DNA of 55,115 bases from Paenibacillus pinihumi DSM 23905 = JCM 16419 (lineage in GTDB: Bacteria; Bacillota; Bacilli; Paenibacillales; Paenibacillaceae), in the NCBI RefSeq assembly GCF_000422505.1, contig NZ_AULX01000036.1, positions 1-55,115 on the forward strand. Reading direction: 5' to 3'. The stretch's first letter is position 1. Every line of letters begins with the position of its first letter. This document shows, piece by piece, positions 42,364 to 51,142 of this stretch. The notes below the pieces were generated by a model that was not told the DNA's origin, made no database searches, and saw only the letters and a program-made list of their open reading frames with translations. The translations under genes and the position numbers were made by a program.

Positions 42364-42535
42364 TGCTTCTCTCCTTATTAGTTGCTAAAAGTCATCATAT
42401 TAATATGATATAGACTATCATAAAAAGTGGGTAATATGTTAAATTTATAATTATATCTTTATATTATTTTATTTCATAGTTGTATGATGATTAAAAGTAA
42501 CAAAACATATCTCATTAATAATTGGAGGTTGTCAG

Positions 42536-42631
42536 ATGGTCCCCAAACATTTTGTATCTGCAGCAGCAATTGTATTCAATGAACATAATGATATTCTATT
42601 AATTAATTGGTGGTGTCATGGGAATGAATGA
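42536..42631 (+). pseudogene. Truncated Nudix hydrolase N-terminus
   Basis: ATG 42536, 8 bases after GGAGGT, opens MVPKHFVSAAAIVFNEHNDI and then LLIN, the N-terminal strand of Nudix proteins (usual continuation LLIKxPxRGWExPGG). The frame then loses similarity (WWCHGNE) and stops at 42631. The Nudix box is absent. The remnant still has promoter and binding site and overlaps the NTPase start by 14 bases, so it may now act as a leader peptide for that gene. Confidence 0.65.
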
Positions 42632-43166
42632 ACGCTCCAAACATGTTTTTTTACTTACAGGAGAACCCCGAATCGGGAAGAGCACAATGATCAAAAATTT
42701 GATTTATGATATTGGGTCCAATCATTTTGTCGGATTTTATACAGAGGAAATACCGGGAGCAAGCGACCGGGCAGGCTTCAGATGTGTGTCCATTCAAGGG
42801 GAAGGCGTGGAACTAGCGCATGTAGACAGCACCAGCACAACCCGGATTGGAAGGTATGGAGTTCACATAGAAGCATTTGAAACATTTGCTCTGAAAGCAT
42901 TGCAAAGTGCTGTGGGCTCCAGGAAAATCATCGTCATTGATGAAATTGGGTTTATGCAGATGCTATCCGATTCTTTTCAAAAAAAAGTTCAAGAAATTAT
43001 TGCTGGCCATAATGTGGTTGTGGGAACTGTTCCTTTAAACAGCCATCCTGCAATAGACAAGCTCAAACATTCACAAAAAGTAAAGCTGATTGAGATCGAT
43101 GCATTCAACCGTGACCGGATGTCTGAAATTCTGGTAACGGATATTTTAAATTTGATTGATAATTAA
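42618..43166 (+). CDS. THEP1-type NTPase (NTPase_1 family)
   Basis: The 182-residue P-loop NTPase has Walker [11 protein letters not shown] (~15-24), the family motif [11 protein letters not shown] (~36-46), [10 protein letters not shown], and Walker [13 protein letters not shown] (~103-114). THEP1-like enzymes hydrolyse ATP, GTP or other nucleotides with slow turnover, and their cell role is not settled. The start at ATG 42618 (or 42624) follows GGTGG and overlaps the Nudix remnant, implying coupling. The DinB-type gene follows 40 bases later. Confidence 0.85.
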   Translation: MGMNERSKHVFLLTGEPRIGKSTMIKNLIYDIGSNHFVGFYTEEIPGASDRAGFRCVSIQGEGVELAHVDSTSTTRIGRYGVHIEAFETFALKALQSAVGSRKIIVIDEIGFMQMLSDSFQKKVQEIIAGHNVVVGTVPLNSHPAIDKLKHSQKVKLIEIDAFNRDRMSEILVTDILNLIDN

Positions 43167-43206
43167 TTTTCAAAAAGTCGGATTCCCGCGGGGGAGGAGA
43201 GATTGC

Positions 43207-43737
43207 ATGATGAATTTTAAACTGGATGAAGCGATACAGGTTCTGGAGCGTACGCCGCAGACGTTGGAGCATCTTCTGTCCGGATTAGCGGATGGCTGGC
43301 TGCAATGCAATGAGGGGGAGGGAACATGGAATGCGACAGAGGTTATGGACCATCTCATTGAAGGGGAGCGGACGAACTGGATTCCCCGTTTACAGTTCAT
43401 TCTTGCAGAAGGCACAGGCAAGCCATTCCCCGAATTTGACCGCTATGCACATTTGACAGAGCAGAAAGAGAAATCTATTCAGCAAAAGCTGGAGCGATTC
43501 AAGACGGTCAGGGCGGAAAGCATAAGCACTCTGAAATCACTTATAAATCCGGAGCTGCATCTTGAACATACAGGCATTCATCCTGCTTTCGGAGAAGTGA
43601 AGGCAAGAGAGTTAATTTCAACATGGGTTGCGCATGATCTTAGTCATATTGTCCAAATTGTCCGGGTAATGGCACGGAGATACAACGACGACGTGGGTCC
43701 ATGGAAGGCATATCTGGGTATTTTAAACAGGGGCTGA
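43207..43737 (+). CDS. DinB-superfamily protein
   Basis: The 176-residue four-helix protein fits DinB/YfiT-like putative metal-dependent enzymes: [36 protein letters not shown] places the first His ligand (~50), and [25 protein letters not shown] the second and third (HDLSH, ~145-149). Such proteins bind divalent metal and include thiol-dependent transferases (bacillithiol S-transferase BstA type). The reaction here is unknown. The start ATG 43207 or 43210 follows GGAGGAGAG by 5-8 bases. Confidence 0.85.
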   Translation: MMNFKLDEAIQVLERTPQTLEHLLSGLADGWLQCNEGEGTWNATEVMDHLIEGERTNWIPRLQFILAEGTGKPFPEFDRYAHLTEQKEKSIQQKLERFKTVRAESISTLKSLINPELHLEHTGIHPAFGEVKARELISTWVAHDLSHIVQIVRVMARRYNDDVGPWKAYLGILNRG

Positions 43738-43758
43738 CCGTCTCCATATGGGTCAAAA

Positions 43759-43805
43759 AGAGGCAGTATCCTTAAGCGCTAAGCGCCGCGGATACTGCCT
43801 CTTTC
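43759..43805. terminator. Bidirectional Rho-independent terminator
   Basis: AGAGGCAGTATCC (43759-43771) pairs perfectly with GGATACTGCCTCT (43790-43802), with TTTCTT on the plus side. It lies between the convergent DinB-type and chitinase genes. Confidence 0.88.
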
Positions 43806-43836
43806 TTATTTCTTCATTTGCTGTTTACCGTTATGT

Positions 43837-46800
43837 CTATTTGCCCTGCTGGGCAGCATCCAGCAATCGGATAATGGCGACGACTGCTTGTGCTTTCGTC
43901 AAATTCGATTGCGGGCTGAAACGATTTGCAGACACGCCTTGCAAGATGCCTTTTTCGACAAGCAACGCGATGGAAGCCTGTGCATAACCGCTGATGGCGG
44001 CTTTGTCTGTAAAGCGGTCAAGCGCGGATGTGTCAGCCGCAGCTTGCAAGCCGGCATGCTGCCAGACGCGGCCAAGGATTGCGGCCATTTCCTGTCTTGT
44101 CAGGGTAGTGTCAGGCTCGAACGAATCTGTAGTCCGGCCTTGAATGATGCCCAGTTTCTTCGCTGCGGCGATATCTCCAGCGTAAGCTGAACCGACAGGA
44201 ACATCCTGGAATGGCTGCTCCGAATAATCCGGCAGTACGCCGAGACCTTTGACAATGATGGAGATGAATTCACCGCGAGTGATATCTATTGCGGCGCCAA
44301 AATTCTTTTCTGTTACACCGGTTGTCATCAGCTTGGCCGTAGCTCTCTCGACAGGCTTGCGTGCCCATTCTGCCTGTACATCCTCGTACTGGAAGAGGGA
44401 TTCTAAGATCACGTAGGTGTTGCCTGTCTTCTGGCTGAATAGAACATTCAGTTTACCGTCTGTGCCTTTGGTTATTGTAGTCGGAATCGCCCGGAATTCC
44501 TTGCTGCCCGGCAAATAAAGAGCTGCCGTCAGACGGTCTGCATTCAAGGTCTTTCCATCCAGTGTAAAGCTGTGATTGAAGGCATACTTGTCACCATCAG
44601 CAATCGGTGCGTACTTGTTGTCCGTTCCAAGTGCTTCAATTTTAAGATCCAGCGCATTTGCAATCAGATTCAGACGGCTGTCCTTCGCCAGCTTTGTGAT
44701 ATCCGCTGTAACTGCTGTGCCAGCAGGTGCGAGCGTAATTTTAATATCAGCGGAACGGTGAATGGAAGCAGCTGGAATTGGATAAGAGGTGCCATTCCAA
44801 ATTACAGTCAACGTGGCCTGGCTTCCTTTTTCGGCAAGCGCATCCGCAACTTCTTTTGGAACAAATACTTCAATGGCCGCGGACTTCGCTGCGTCATCTT
44901 TGACTGTAATGGTGTAGTTATTTTTGTCTTTATTGGCTTTAATCGTTTGAACACCGGAATTCTTCGTTACAGTCAGGCGGGAAGTATTTTGCTCCTTGGC
45001 AGTAGTGATATCCAGCTCGGTCTTGTCTTTATCCACGACAGGTCCGGATGAACCAGACGGGTAGTAGAGATTTGTGGTTGTTCCTTTCACCGTCTTGCTG
45101 GCAGGAGAGACCTCTGCAATTTGGCCATCGGTTTTGCGAATGGCAAATACATAAATATCATAAGTGGTGCCCGGTCTCAGATTATCTAATTTAAAGTGGG
45201 TTGCTGTTGTAGATCCAACATAGGCGTGATTGACGAATACTTCATAACCTGCCGCTCCGGCAACTGCATCCCATTGTGTCTGTAATTCATATGATCCTGC
45301 TGAGCGCACCGTCAGATTTGCTGGCGCTTTCAGTGCTTGCGCATTAACTTTTCCATTCGTAGGCAGATCTTGATTAAGCTGCTTGAGCAATGTGTTCTCA
45401 CGGTCGCCGCTCACTTCCCAGCTCATGACTCCTGCAAGATTGAGTGTTTTGACCAGAGAGGAGCTGTACATCATGGTTGTGCGGTCGTTATAGGTGATGA
45501 ACCGTTTAGTTACGGGACTGTAGAGATAGGCTACCTTTGCGGCATCATTCCAATAGCGGACATAGCCGTTTTTGCCCAAATAATTGGTGACCACATCCGT
45601 ATAATCGAAAATCCCGCTTTCCCATGTACCTTTAGGGATGCTGGTGCAAGTCGCATATTGTCCCGGGGCGTTACAGCCTTCCCAGCCTTTCCCATAGAAT
45701 GGAATTCCGAGAACGAGTTTATGTTCCGGAACCCCGCCATTCAGATGGCCGACTGCACCGCCTCTGACATTGCTGCGGGGCGCAGAGTTTTTCGGAAGCT
45801 TGCTGTCATAGTAGAGTGGTGAATTATGGTTGGCGAGCATTTCCCAGCTGCCGCTGAAATCATAGGTCATAATATTGATAAAGTCCAGATAAGAGACGGA
45901 ATTCGCCAGATCAGCATTGACGACAAAGTTATCCCCTTGGCCGGAAGCGATGGTCAGCAAATAATATTTGTCATCCTCAGAACCAGCCGCATCGAGTGCT
46001 TCACGCACGGTTTTCATCAGCAGCGTAAAGTTTTGCTTGTCCTCCGGACGATGGATATTATGCGTTTCTCCGCCCTCTACCGGATACTCCCAGTCGATGT
46101 CAAGACCATCAAGTTTGTACTCACGCAGGTACTTGACAGCAGAGTTGGCAAATGTTCTGCGGGTAATCTCTTCGGCCGCCATGTCAGAAAAGCTCTTCGA
46201 CCACGACCAGCCGCCAACAGATACCATCATTTTCAAATGCGGGTTGGCCTGCTTGATATCTGAAAATGCAGCAAAGTTGCCAGGGTCGGCTGCAGGATCG
46301 CCAATGATCATTTCGCCGTCATAAACATACCCCTTTTGCAGTGGAAGATTCTCATTTTGGCAGACATTGAGCGGATTCGTGCCTGTCTCCTTCCAGCAAA
46401 TATCTGCGAAAGCATAATTGATATGAGTAACTTGGGAAACATCTACATCCTTGGGCTGAAACTTGCGGTCATGGATAGACCATTGCGTATAATAAGTAAC
46501 ATTCGTATAATTAGCGCCCGGCACTGCGACTACAGTATCGCTGGCGGCCGATGTCCACAGGCTATTTCGTGCAATAACGGTGTAGCTGTAGGATTTGCCT
46601 TCTGTCAAGCCGTTAGCTGTATAGCGGCTTGATTCAGATGTGCCGACAAGCTTTTCATTTTCGTAGATGTCGTATTCAGTCGCACCGGGAACCGGGGCCC
46701 AGCCAATAACGGCGGTTGTCCGGTTGGCGGTAACAACCTGGAGATCCTTGGGAGCGGGAAGCTGGCCTTTAGTAATGAGAACCGCATTGCTGTTGACGGA

Positions 46801-47481
46801 TACTTCCTTTACACCATCTGCATCCTTCTGTGCAGCGACTTCAAATTTATAGGTTGTTCCTGAAGCACTGCCCTCAGGCCATTCAAACGTGTAACTGTTG
46901 GAGCGGTCCCAGTCTCCGCCTTTCCATTCACCATTGACATAGAAGTCGTAGGCGGTGGCACCCGGGCTCCCTGTCCATCCAAAGGTGATGCCTTTATCAT
47001 TGACCTCAGATACTTTCAAATATTGTGGAGGTGCCAAAGGGGCTTCTTGATATTCGGAGGTATCTGCTAATGTGGTGAATTCTAAAATGTTGCTTTTTAA
47101 CTCATTGTGCCCGTTCCAAGTAATATACACTTGATACGTAGTCTCGGCCTCGAGACCGGTAATAGCGCGGGTCCAAAGATTTCCCCATTTTATATAATCA
47201 CCATTTGCATGCCAGATTTGAATATCATTGTTGTTCGGCGGATCAAGATCTGCTCCGATAAAATCCCATTCCAAAACTACCGATTTATAAGTAAGTGACC
47301 CTTCGGCAATCCGCAAGTTTTGGGGAGCCTGCAGGGTGTCTGCGGCTGGTTCAGCCTTCTCATCATCAGCTGCGTAGGATATGGATGCATTGAACATGGA
47401 GCCTAGCAGCAGGGCAACGCACAGGAGCATGCTTAGCGGGCGAAGCTGTTTTTTCCGTGTGGAGTAATGCAAGCTATTCAC
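43837..47481 (-). CDS. Secreted GH18 chitinase with FN3 and SLH domains
   Basis: The 1214-residue protein has a signal peptide (1-38, ending ASISYAA) and three FN3-like modules (~51-138, 150-237, 241-321). The GH18 catalytic domain (~325-700) has SVGGWSWS (421-428) and DGLDIDWEYP (458-467), with catalytic Glu465. Another FN3 module (~715-800) follows, then a Thr/Lys-rich Ig-like region (~815-1020). Three SLH repeats (~1040-1210: DITRGEFISIIVKGLGV, DTTLTRQEMAAILGRV, QSNLTKAQAVVAIIRL) anchor it to secondary cell-wall polymer. It should degrade chitin while attached to the cell surface. The start follows GAGGTG by ~10 bases. A cre-like site lies ~30-45 bases upstream. Confidence 0.93.
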   Translation of the reverse strand: MNSLHYSTRKKQLRPLSMLLCVALLLGSMFNASISYAADDEKAEPAADTLQAPQNLRIAEGSLTYKSVVLEWDFIGADLDPPNNNDIQIWHANGDYIKWGNLWTRAITGLEAETTYQVYITWNGHNELKSNILEFTTLADTSEYQEAPLAPPQYLKVSEVNDKGITFGWTGSPGATAYDFYVNGEWKGGDWDRSNSYTFEWPEGSASGTTYKFEVAAQKDADGVKEVSVNSNAVLITKGQLPAPKDLQVVTANRTTAVIGWAPVPGATEYDIYENEKLVGTSESSRYTANGLTEGKSYSYTVIARNSLWTSAASDTVVAVPGANYTNVTYYTQWSIHDRKFQPKDVDVSQVTHINYAFADICWKETGTNPLNVCQNENLPLQKGYVYDGEMIIGDPAADPGNFAAFSDIKQANPHLKMMVSVGGWSWSKSFSDMAAEEITRRTFANSAVKYLREYKLDGLDIDWEYPVEGGETHNIHRPEDKQNFTLLMKTVREALDAAGSEDDKYYLLTIASGQGDNFVVNADLANSVSYLDFINIMTYDFSGSWEMLANHNSPLYYDSKLPKNSAPRSNVRGGAVGHLNGGVPEHKLVLGIPFYGKGWEGCNAPGQYATCTSIPKGTWESGIFDYTDVVTNYLGKNGYVRYWNDAAKVAYLYSPVTKRFITYNDRTTMMYSSSLVKTLNLAGVMSWEVSGDRENTLLKQLNQDLPTNGKVNAQALKAPANLTVRSAGSYELQTQWDAVAGAAGYEVFVNHAYVGSTTATHFKLDNLRPGTTYDIYVFAIRKTDGQIAEVSPASKTVKGTTTNLYYPSGSSGPVVDKDKTELDITTAKEQNTSRLTVTKNSGVQTIKANKDKNNYTITVKDDAAKSAAIEVFVPKEVADALAEKGSQATLTVIWNGTSYPIPAASIHRSADIKITLAPAGTAVTADITKLAKDSRLNLIANALDLKIEALGTDNKYAPIADGDKYAFNHSFTLDGKTLNADRLTAALYLPGSKEFRAIPTTITKGTDGKLNVLFSQKTGNTYVILESLFQYEDVQAEWARKPVERATAKLMTTGVTEKNFGAAIDITRGEFISIIVKGLGVLPDYSEQPFQDVPVGSAYAGDIAAAKKLGIIQGRTTDSFEPDTTLTRQEMAAILGRVWQHAGLQAAADTSALDRFTDKAAISGYAQASIALLVEKGILQGVSANRFSPQSNLTKAQAVVAIIRLLDAAQQGK

Positions 47482-47510
47482 CTCTATTGTTATTTAGTTT
47501 CTGATAAAAA

Positions 47511-47525
47511 ATGAAAGCGTTATAT
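47511..47525. promoter_or_regulatory. cre-like site upstream of the chitinase gene
   Basis: ATGAAAGCGTTATAT matches WTGNAANCGNWNNCW at all but the conserved C near the end. It is 30 bases upstream of the chitinase start. Confidence 0.5.
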
Positions 47526-48247
47526 TCTTGTTGTTGTTTGAAGAAGAGCGTGTTATCCCGAAGAATGAATTAGACAGCTGTCTGATAGCAGAAATATGTA
47601 GGTTCTACTCTGTGATGCAAGTTGGTTTTTCATGAAATTCATAAAGTATGCAAATGTTGATTGAGAAGTTCGTGTGTGGCGGTAAATCTTCAGCTCGTTG
47701 AATGATAATTTAAGAGATTACAGTACGTGGAAGTGTAAGACTTGCAAGAGGTAAGCAGGGTCATGTTGAGCGGCAAGCAAGGTGATAAGACTGCTCCAGG
47801 GAATTCAGAAACTGCTGTAATGAGCCGCATATCACATCCTTTCTGTGAATAAGTTGCCAATCGTTTTCATTCAGCAGGTAAATTTGAGGGTTGCCTTAAT
47901 CATAGAATAAAATGGAAGGAAGCGGAAGGGGGAAATGCAAATTTTTTGCTATAACACATATCATTTTTGATTTTTTCAATCTTATTAATGATTATTTAGA
48001 GAAAAATTTTAGAACAGCAATCATAGTTTGCTACTAATTGTTGCAGAATGCTTTCCATATACAAAATGAAATGAAACATACGATAAAGCATTGGAAAATT
48101 TCTAACCTATTAGTTTTAATCTATCCATTTGTTAATTTATTCGGGTTCGTAATACTTTTGCCCTGTTCGATGTCTCCGGCATCTGGCATTATAGGATTCA
48201 AGAGGACAACAGCAAACCACACATTTGCCGAAACCTCCTCGAATTCC
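47526..48247. other. Intergenic region upstream of the chitinase gene; no gene seen
   Basis: The stretch is AT-rich and should hold the chitinase promoter on the minus strand. A 12-base perfect palindrome AGACAGCTGTCT lies at 47572-47583. An open frame at 48038-48274 lacks a binding site and typical composition, so I do not call it. Confidence 0.4.
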
Positions 48248-48379
48248 TCAGGCTATTGCCATCCTTCCTTCTAAACCCACTGATATTAGGGTGGCAGCTT
48301 TCCTGAGAGCACGCAGTCAGGCTATCGCATTCCTTCCTTCTACACAAATTTCGGATTTTTAGGGATGCGAATTTCCTGA
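48248..48379. repeat. Tandem imperfect repeats, each a covarying hairpin
   Basis: Unit 1 (48248-48306) and unit 2 (48317-48379) share TCAGGCTAT, CCTTCCTTCTA, TTAGGG and TTTCCTGA. Each closes with TCAGG/CCTGA. In unit 1 TGCCATCC pairs with GGGTGGCA; in unit 2 TCGCATTCC pairs with GGGATGCGA. The stem sequence differs while pairing is kept, which supports a structured RNA or a folded DNA element. It lies 35 bases before the TerD-like gene. Confidence 0.65.
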
Positions 48380-48413
48380 TTGCCTATCGATCAGCCGGAG
48401 AGGAGGCATTCAG

Positions 48414-50525
48414 GTGCAGCACGCAAGCACCCGGAAACCTTTTATGATAAATTCAATTTATTTGCGCAGAAGCCGTAAACTCATCATTCAGCAAGGCAAT
48501 TCCATTTTGCCGAAATTCTATATTGCAACTGCGATGAAAAATATGGAGTGCCTGGGCTTCACGTTTTCCCGGCCATTAATAGAGGCGCTGAGAACGCTGC
48601 CGACAGAAACATTTGCAATCGTATACGAGCGGATGATAGAGGATCTTAAGCGGCTTGTCGGGGCACATGTCCGCTTCAAGCCCATGTATCCGAACTTTCC
48701 GGCACAAGTTATGGAAGCTGGTGATGCCGAGCTCTATATGAATGCAAGGCACCATTATATGACCCTTAAGCTGCCCGGGCAGGAACCCGCTACAAGACCT
48801 CCAATGCGGGATCAAGCGGAACTTAAAGTGATAGAATTGGGCGATTTGGAAGATTTTAAGCGGATCATGCTAAATCTGATTCAGGCCAAAACCTCCATTT
48901 CCGAAACCGATAAAGAAGATCTGGCATGGGCAATTGCCACTATCGATGACCTAAATTTGCCGTCAGAAATTCCGCTCAAAGAGAATGTCGGCTTCGTAGT
49001 CAGCGCACTGCTTGGGGCTGGCAAGGCAGATATTAGTCTGATTCGTCCTTATTTCAAGACGGCGACTGACGTACTGAGGCTTGCTGTCTCCATGTCGGAT
49101 GGGGATGTCAGTCTTGCAGAGGTTACCAGATTCAGAAACTTCAAGCGGACGGAAAGACGGCTGCTGCTGCAATTGCTTGAGCAATGCGGCAATATTGCAG
49201 AGGATATGCTCCGGTACAAAAATCGCTGGCTTCGTCTTGGGGAGAGGCTTCACCCCGGAGAATACAAGACTCAGTATCCGAAATGTCTGGAAGCCTTTGA
49301 TATTTTACGCAATAGCAAACCGTATGAAACGTTTGGCGCCATGCTTGAGCTGTCTCTGCAATATGAGGACACAGACTTTGCCATGAATTTGCTGGTAACC
49401 CGCCCTGGCGAATTTGCCCGGCGTTTGGATCATCTGCTCCGGCTGCATCCGGATTACGAGCAGGTCATTGCCAGGTTTGGTGAGGCAGTTGACCAGGTAT
49501 CCACTCCTGTTTTGCTGCAGGTGATGACGCATTTTAAGCACCGGAATGAGCACGGGGACTTGCGGACGTTTTTCCCTAAAGGAAATGTATCCAAAGCTTT
49601 TGCTGCGCTAAACAGACTTCCCCGGATTGATAAAAGTGCCTGCGACGCAATTGTACACTTGTGTCAACGTATTTTAATGGAACGCTTCTCGGCACTACCG
49701 CCTCTTGGAAAAGTGTATATTGATGAGCAATTGAAGAACTATGTTGTCCCGTTCTCGCAGCGGTCGGCCGGCAAATCGCTGCGGACCATCGTTCGGGGGA
49801 GCCGGGTACCGATGCCGGAAGGAGATACCATCCGTTTTTTCCTGTGGTGGAAGGAAGGGACTGTCAACGGGGAGGATACCGGAAGGGTGGATATCGATCT
49901 GTCGGCTGTCATGTATGATGGCAATTGGGATTATATGGAGCACATTTCCTATACAAATTTGCGCTCGGCGAAATACAAGGCTGCGCACAGCGGCGATATT
50001 ACGTCAGCACCCCATGGTGCCTGTGAGTTTATTGATATTGACATTCCTTCTGTACTTAAGTACGGTGGAAGATACGTAGTCGCTTCACTGAATTCCTTTA
50101 CGGAACAGCCCTACTGCAATTTGCCGGAATGCTTTGCCGGATGGATGATACGCAAGAGTCCGGGCTCCGGGGAGGTATTCGAGCCCTCGCTGGTTGCAGA
50201 TAAAATCGATGTGGCGGCGGATACAAGAATCTCAATTCCGGTCATTCTGGATTTGCAGAACCGCATGGTTATCTGGTGCGATCTGGCACTGAAGAACCAT
50301 CCGAATTATTATAATAATATAGAGAGCAACCGTGGCGGCATGGCACTGATGGGAAAAGCGATGGTGTCCTTGATCAAGCCCGATTTGTATGAATTGCTGC
50401 TGCTTCATGCCACGGCCAGAGGCGAATTGGCAGAGCGGCCGGAGCTCGCCGATCAGGTCTTTTCCCCGCATGAGGGTATAACCCCATTCGATATCGACAG
50501 GATAATGGCGGAATTTATTGCCTAA
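48414..50525 (+). CDS. TerD-like-domain protein, SCO0854/MXAN_6230-like without RING
   Basis: The 703-residue protein ends in a TerD-like beta-sandwich (~445-640): RGSRVPMPEGDTIRFFLWWKEG, VDIDLSAVMYD, EHISYTNLRS, AAHSGDITSAPHGACEFIDID, RYVVASLNSF and LPECFAGWM. This block matches, from memory, the C-terminus of actinobacterial and myxobacterial SCO0854/MXAN_6230-family proteins linked to tellurite-type stress systems. Those carry a RING-like zinc finger near the N-terminus; no Cys cluster is seen here. The middle (~100-440) is alpha-helical and unrecognised. GTG 48414 follows GGAGG by 7 bases. Other Ter genes are not in the window. Ca2+-binding or membrane-stress roles are only inferred. Confidence 0.75.
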   Translation: MQHASTRKPFMINSIYLRRSRKLIIQQGNSILPKFYIATAMKNMECLGFTFSRPLIEALRTLPTETFAIVYERMIEDLKRLVGAHVRFKPMYPNFPAQVMEAGDAELYMNARHHYMTLKLPGQEPATRPPMRDQAELKVIELGDLEDFKRIMLNLIQAKTSISETDKEDLAWAIATIDDLNLPSEIPLKENVGFVVSALLGAGKADISLIRPYFKTATDVLRLAVSMSDGDVSLAEVTRFRNFKRTERRLLLQLLEQCGNIAEDMLRYKNRWLRLGERLHPGEYKTQYPKCLEAFDILRNSKPYETFGAMLELSLQYEDTDFAMNLLVTRPGEFARRLDHLLRLHPDYEQVIARFGEAVDQVSTPVLLQVMTHFKHRNEHGDLRTFFPKGNVSKAFAALNRLPRIDKSACDAIVHLCQRILMERFSALPPLGKVYIDEQLKNYVVPFSQRSAGKSLRTIVRGSRVPMPEGDTIRFFLWWKEGTVNGEDTGRVDIDLSAVMYDGNWDYMEHISYTNLRSAKYKAAHSGDITSAPHGACEFIDIDIPSVLKYGGRYVVASLNSFTEQPYCNLPECFAGWMIRKSPGSGEVFEPSLVADKIDVAADTRISIPVILDLQNRMVIWCDLALKNHPNYYNNIESNRGGMALMGKAMVSLIKPDLYELLLLHATARGELAERPELADQVFSPHEGITPFDIDRIMAEFIA

Positions 50526-50661
50526 CTTGTAACCATGTTAACTACGATAAGCAGAGGGGGCTGAATGAAATGGAGTATCCATTTATCAAGCCAAATAATC
50601 ATTAAGGCGGCTATCGTCATTCAGGCATGAGGCTGCCAACTATATAGACAGGTGGTTAAAG

Positions 50662-51081
50662 ATGCCAAGTATGAGTTTTGAAGTTGTGGAGCGCTGTCCG
50701 ACTGTTGCTGAACATCAGACTTTATGGGAAGCAGCAGGATGGGGGGACGTGGATACACTCGTGACAGAGAGGTCATTAATGAACAGCGTGTATGGAGTCG
50801 TAGCGGTCTGTGATGGAGTGACAGTCGGTATGGGGCGCATTGTGGGAGATGGCGCCATGTATTATTATATTCAGGATGTTGCCGTGCTACCTAATTACCG
50901 GCAGATGGGTATCGGCAAGCGGATTATGGAGAACCTCCTCCAGTATATCCGGCATCGCGCAATGGGCTCCCCGTTTGTGGGCTTGTTTGCCTCCCAGGGC
51001 AAGGAAGCATTTTATGAACAGTTTGGCTTTAAAAATTACGCTCCCGGCATGACCGGAATGTTTACGGTCATGAATAAATAA
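50662..51081 (+). CDS. GNAT-family N-acetyltransferase
   Basis: The 139-residue protein is a single GNAT domain. Motif A is YYYIQDVAVLPNYRQMGIGKRIMENLL (~67-93) with the acetyl-CoA loop RQMGIGK, and motif B is KEAFYEQFGFKNYAP. The substrate is unknown. The start ATG follows AGGTGG by ~8 bases. A short ORF with a strong binding site (50565-50630) precedes it. It is monocistronic with a terminator just after the stop. Confidence 0.9.
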   Translation: MPSMSFEVVERCPTVAEHQTLWEAAGWGDVDTLVTERSLMNSVYGVVAVCDGVTVGMGRIVGDGAMYYYIQDVAVLPNYRQMGIGKRIMENLLQYIRHRAMGSPFVGLFASQGKEAFYEQFGFKNYAPGMTGMFTVMNK

Positions 51082-51083
51082 CG

Positions 51084-51121
51084 AAAAGACGGCGACTAGA
51101 TGATAGGCTCGCCGTCTTTTC
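51084..51121. terminator. Bidirectional Rho-independent terminator
   Basis: AAAAGACGGCG pairs with CGCCGTCTTTT around a 16-base loop, between the convergent GNAT and HAD genes. Confidence 0.88.
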
Positions 51122-51142
51122 GTTTGGAATCCGTCTATCTGT

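Noticed and set aside
48038..48274. Plus-strand frame of 78 codons before the tandem hairpins
   Set aside because: No ribosome binding site, odd composition, and it runs into the hairpin repeats.
50565..50630. Short ORF (21 codons) after GAGGGGG upstream of the GNAT gene, with a second nested 11-codon ORF at 50570-50605
   Set aside because: The binding site is good but the peptides show no recognisable feature and two frames compete, so a gene call is not supported; it could be a leader.
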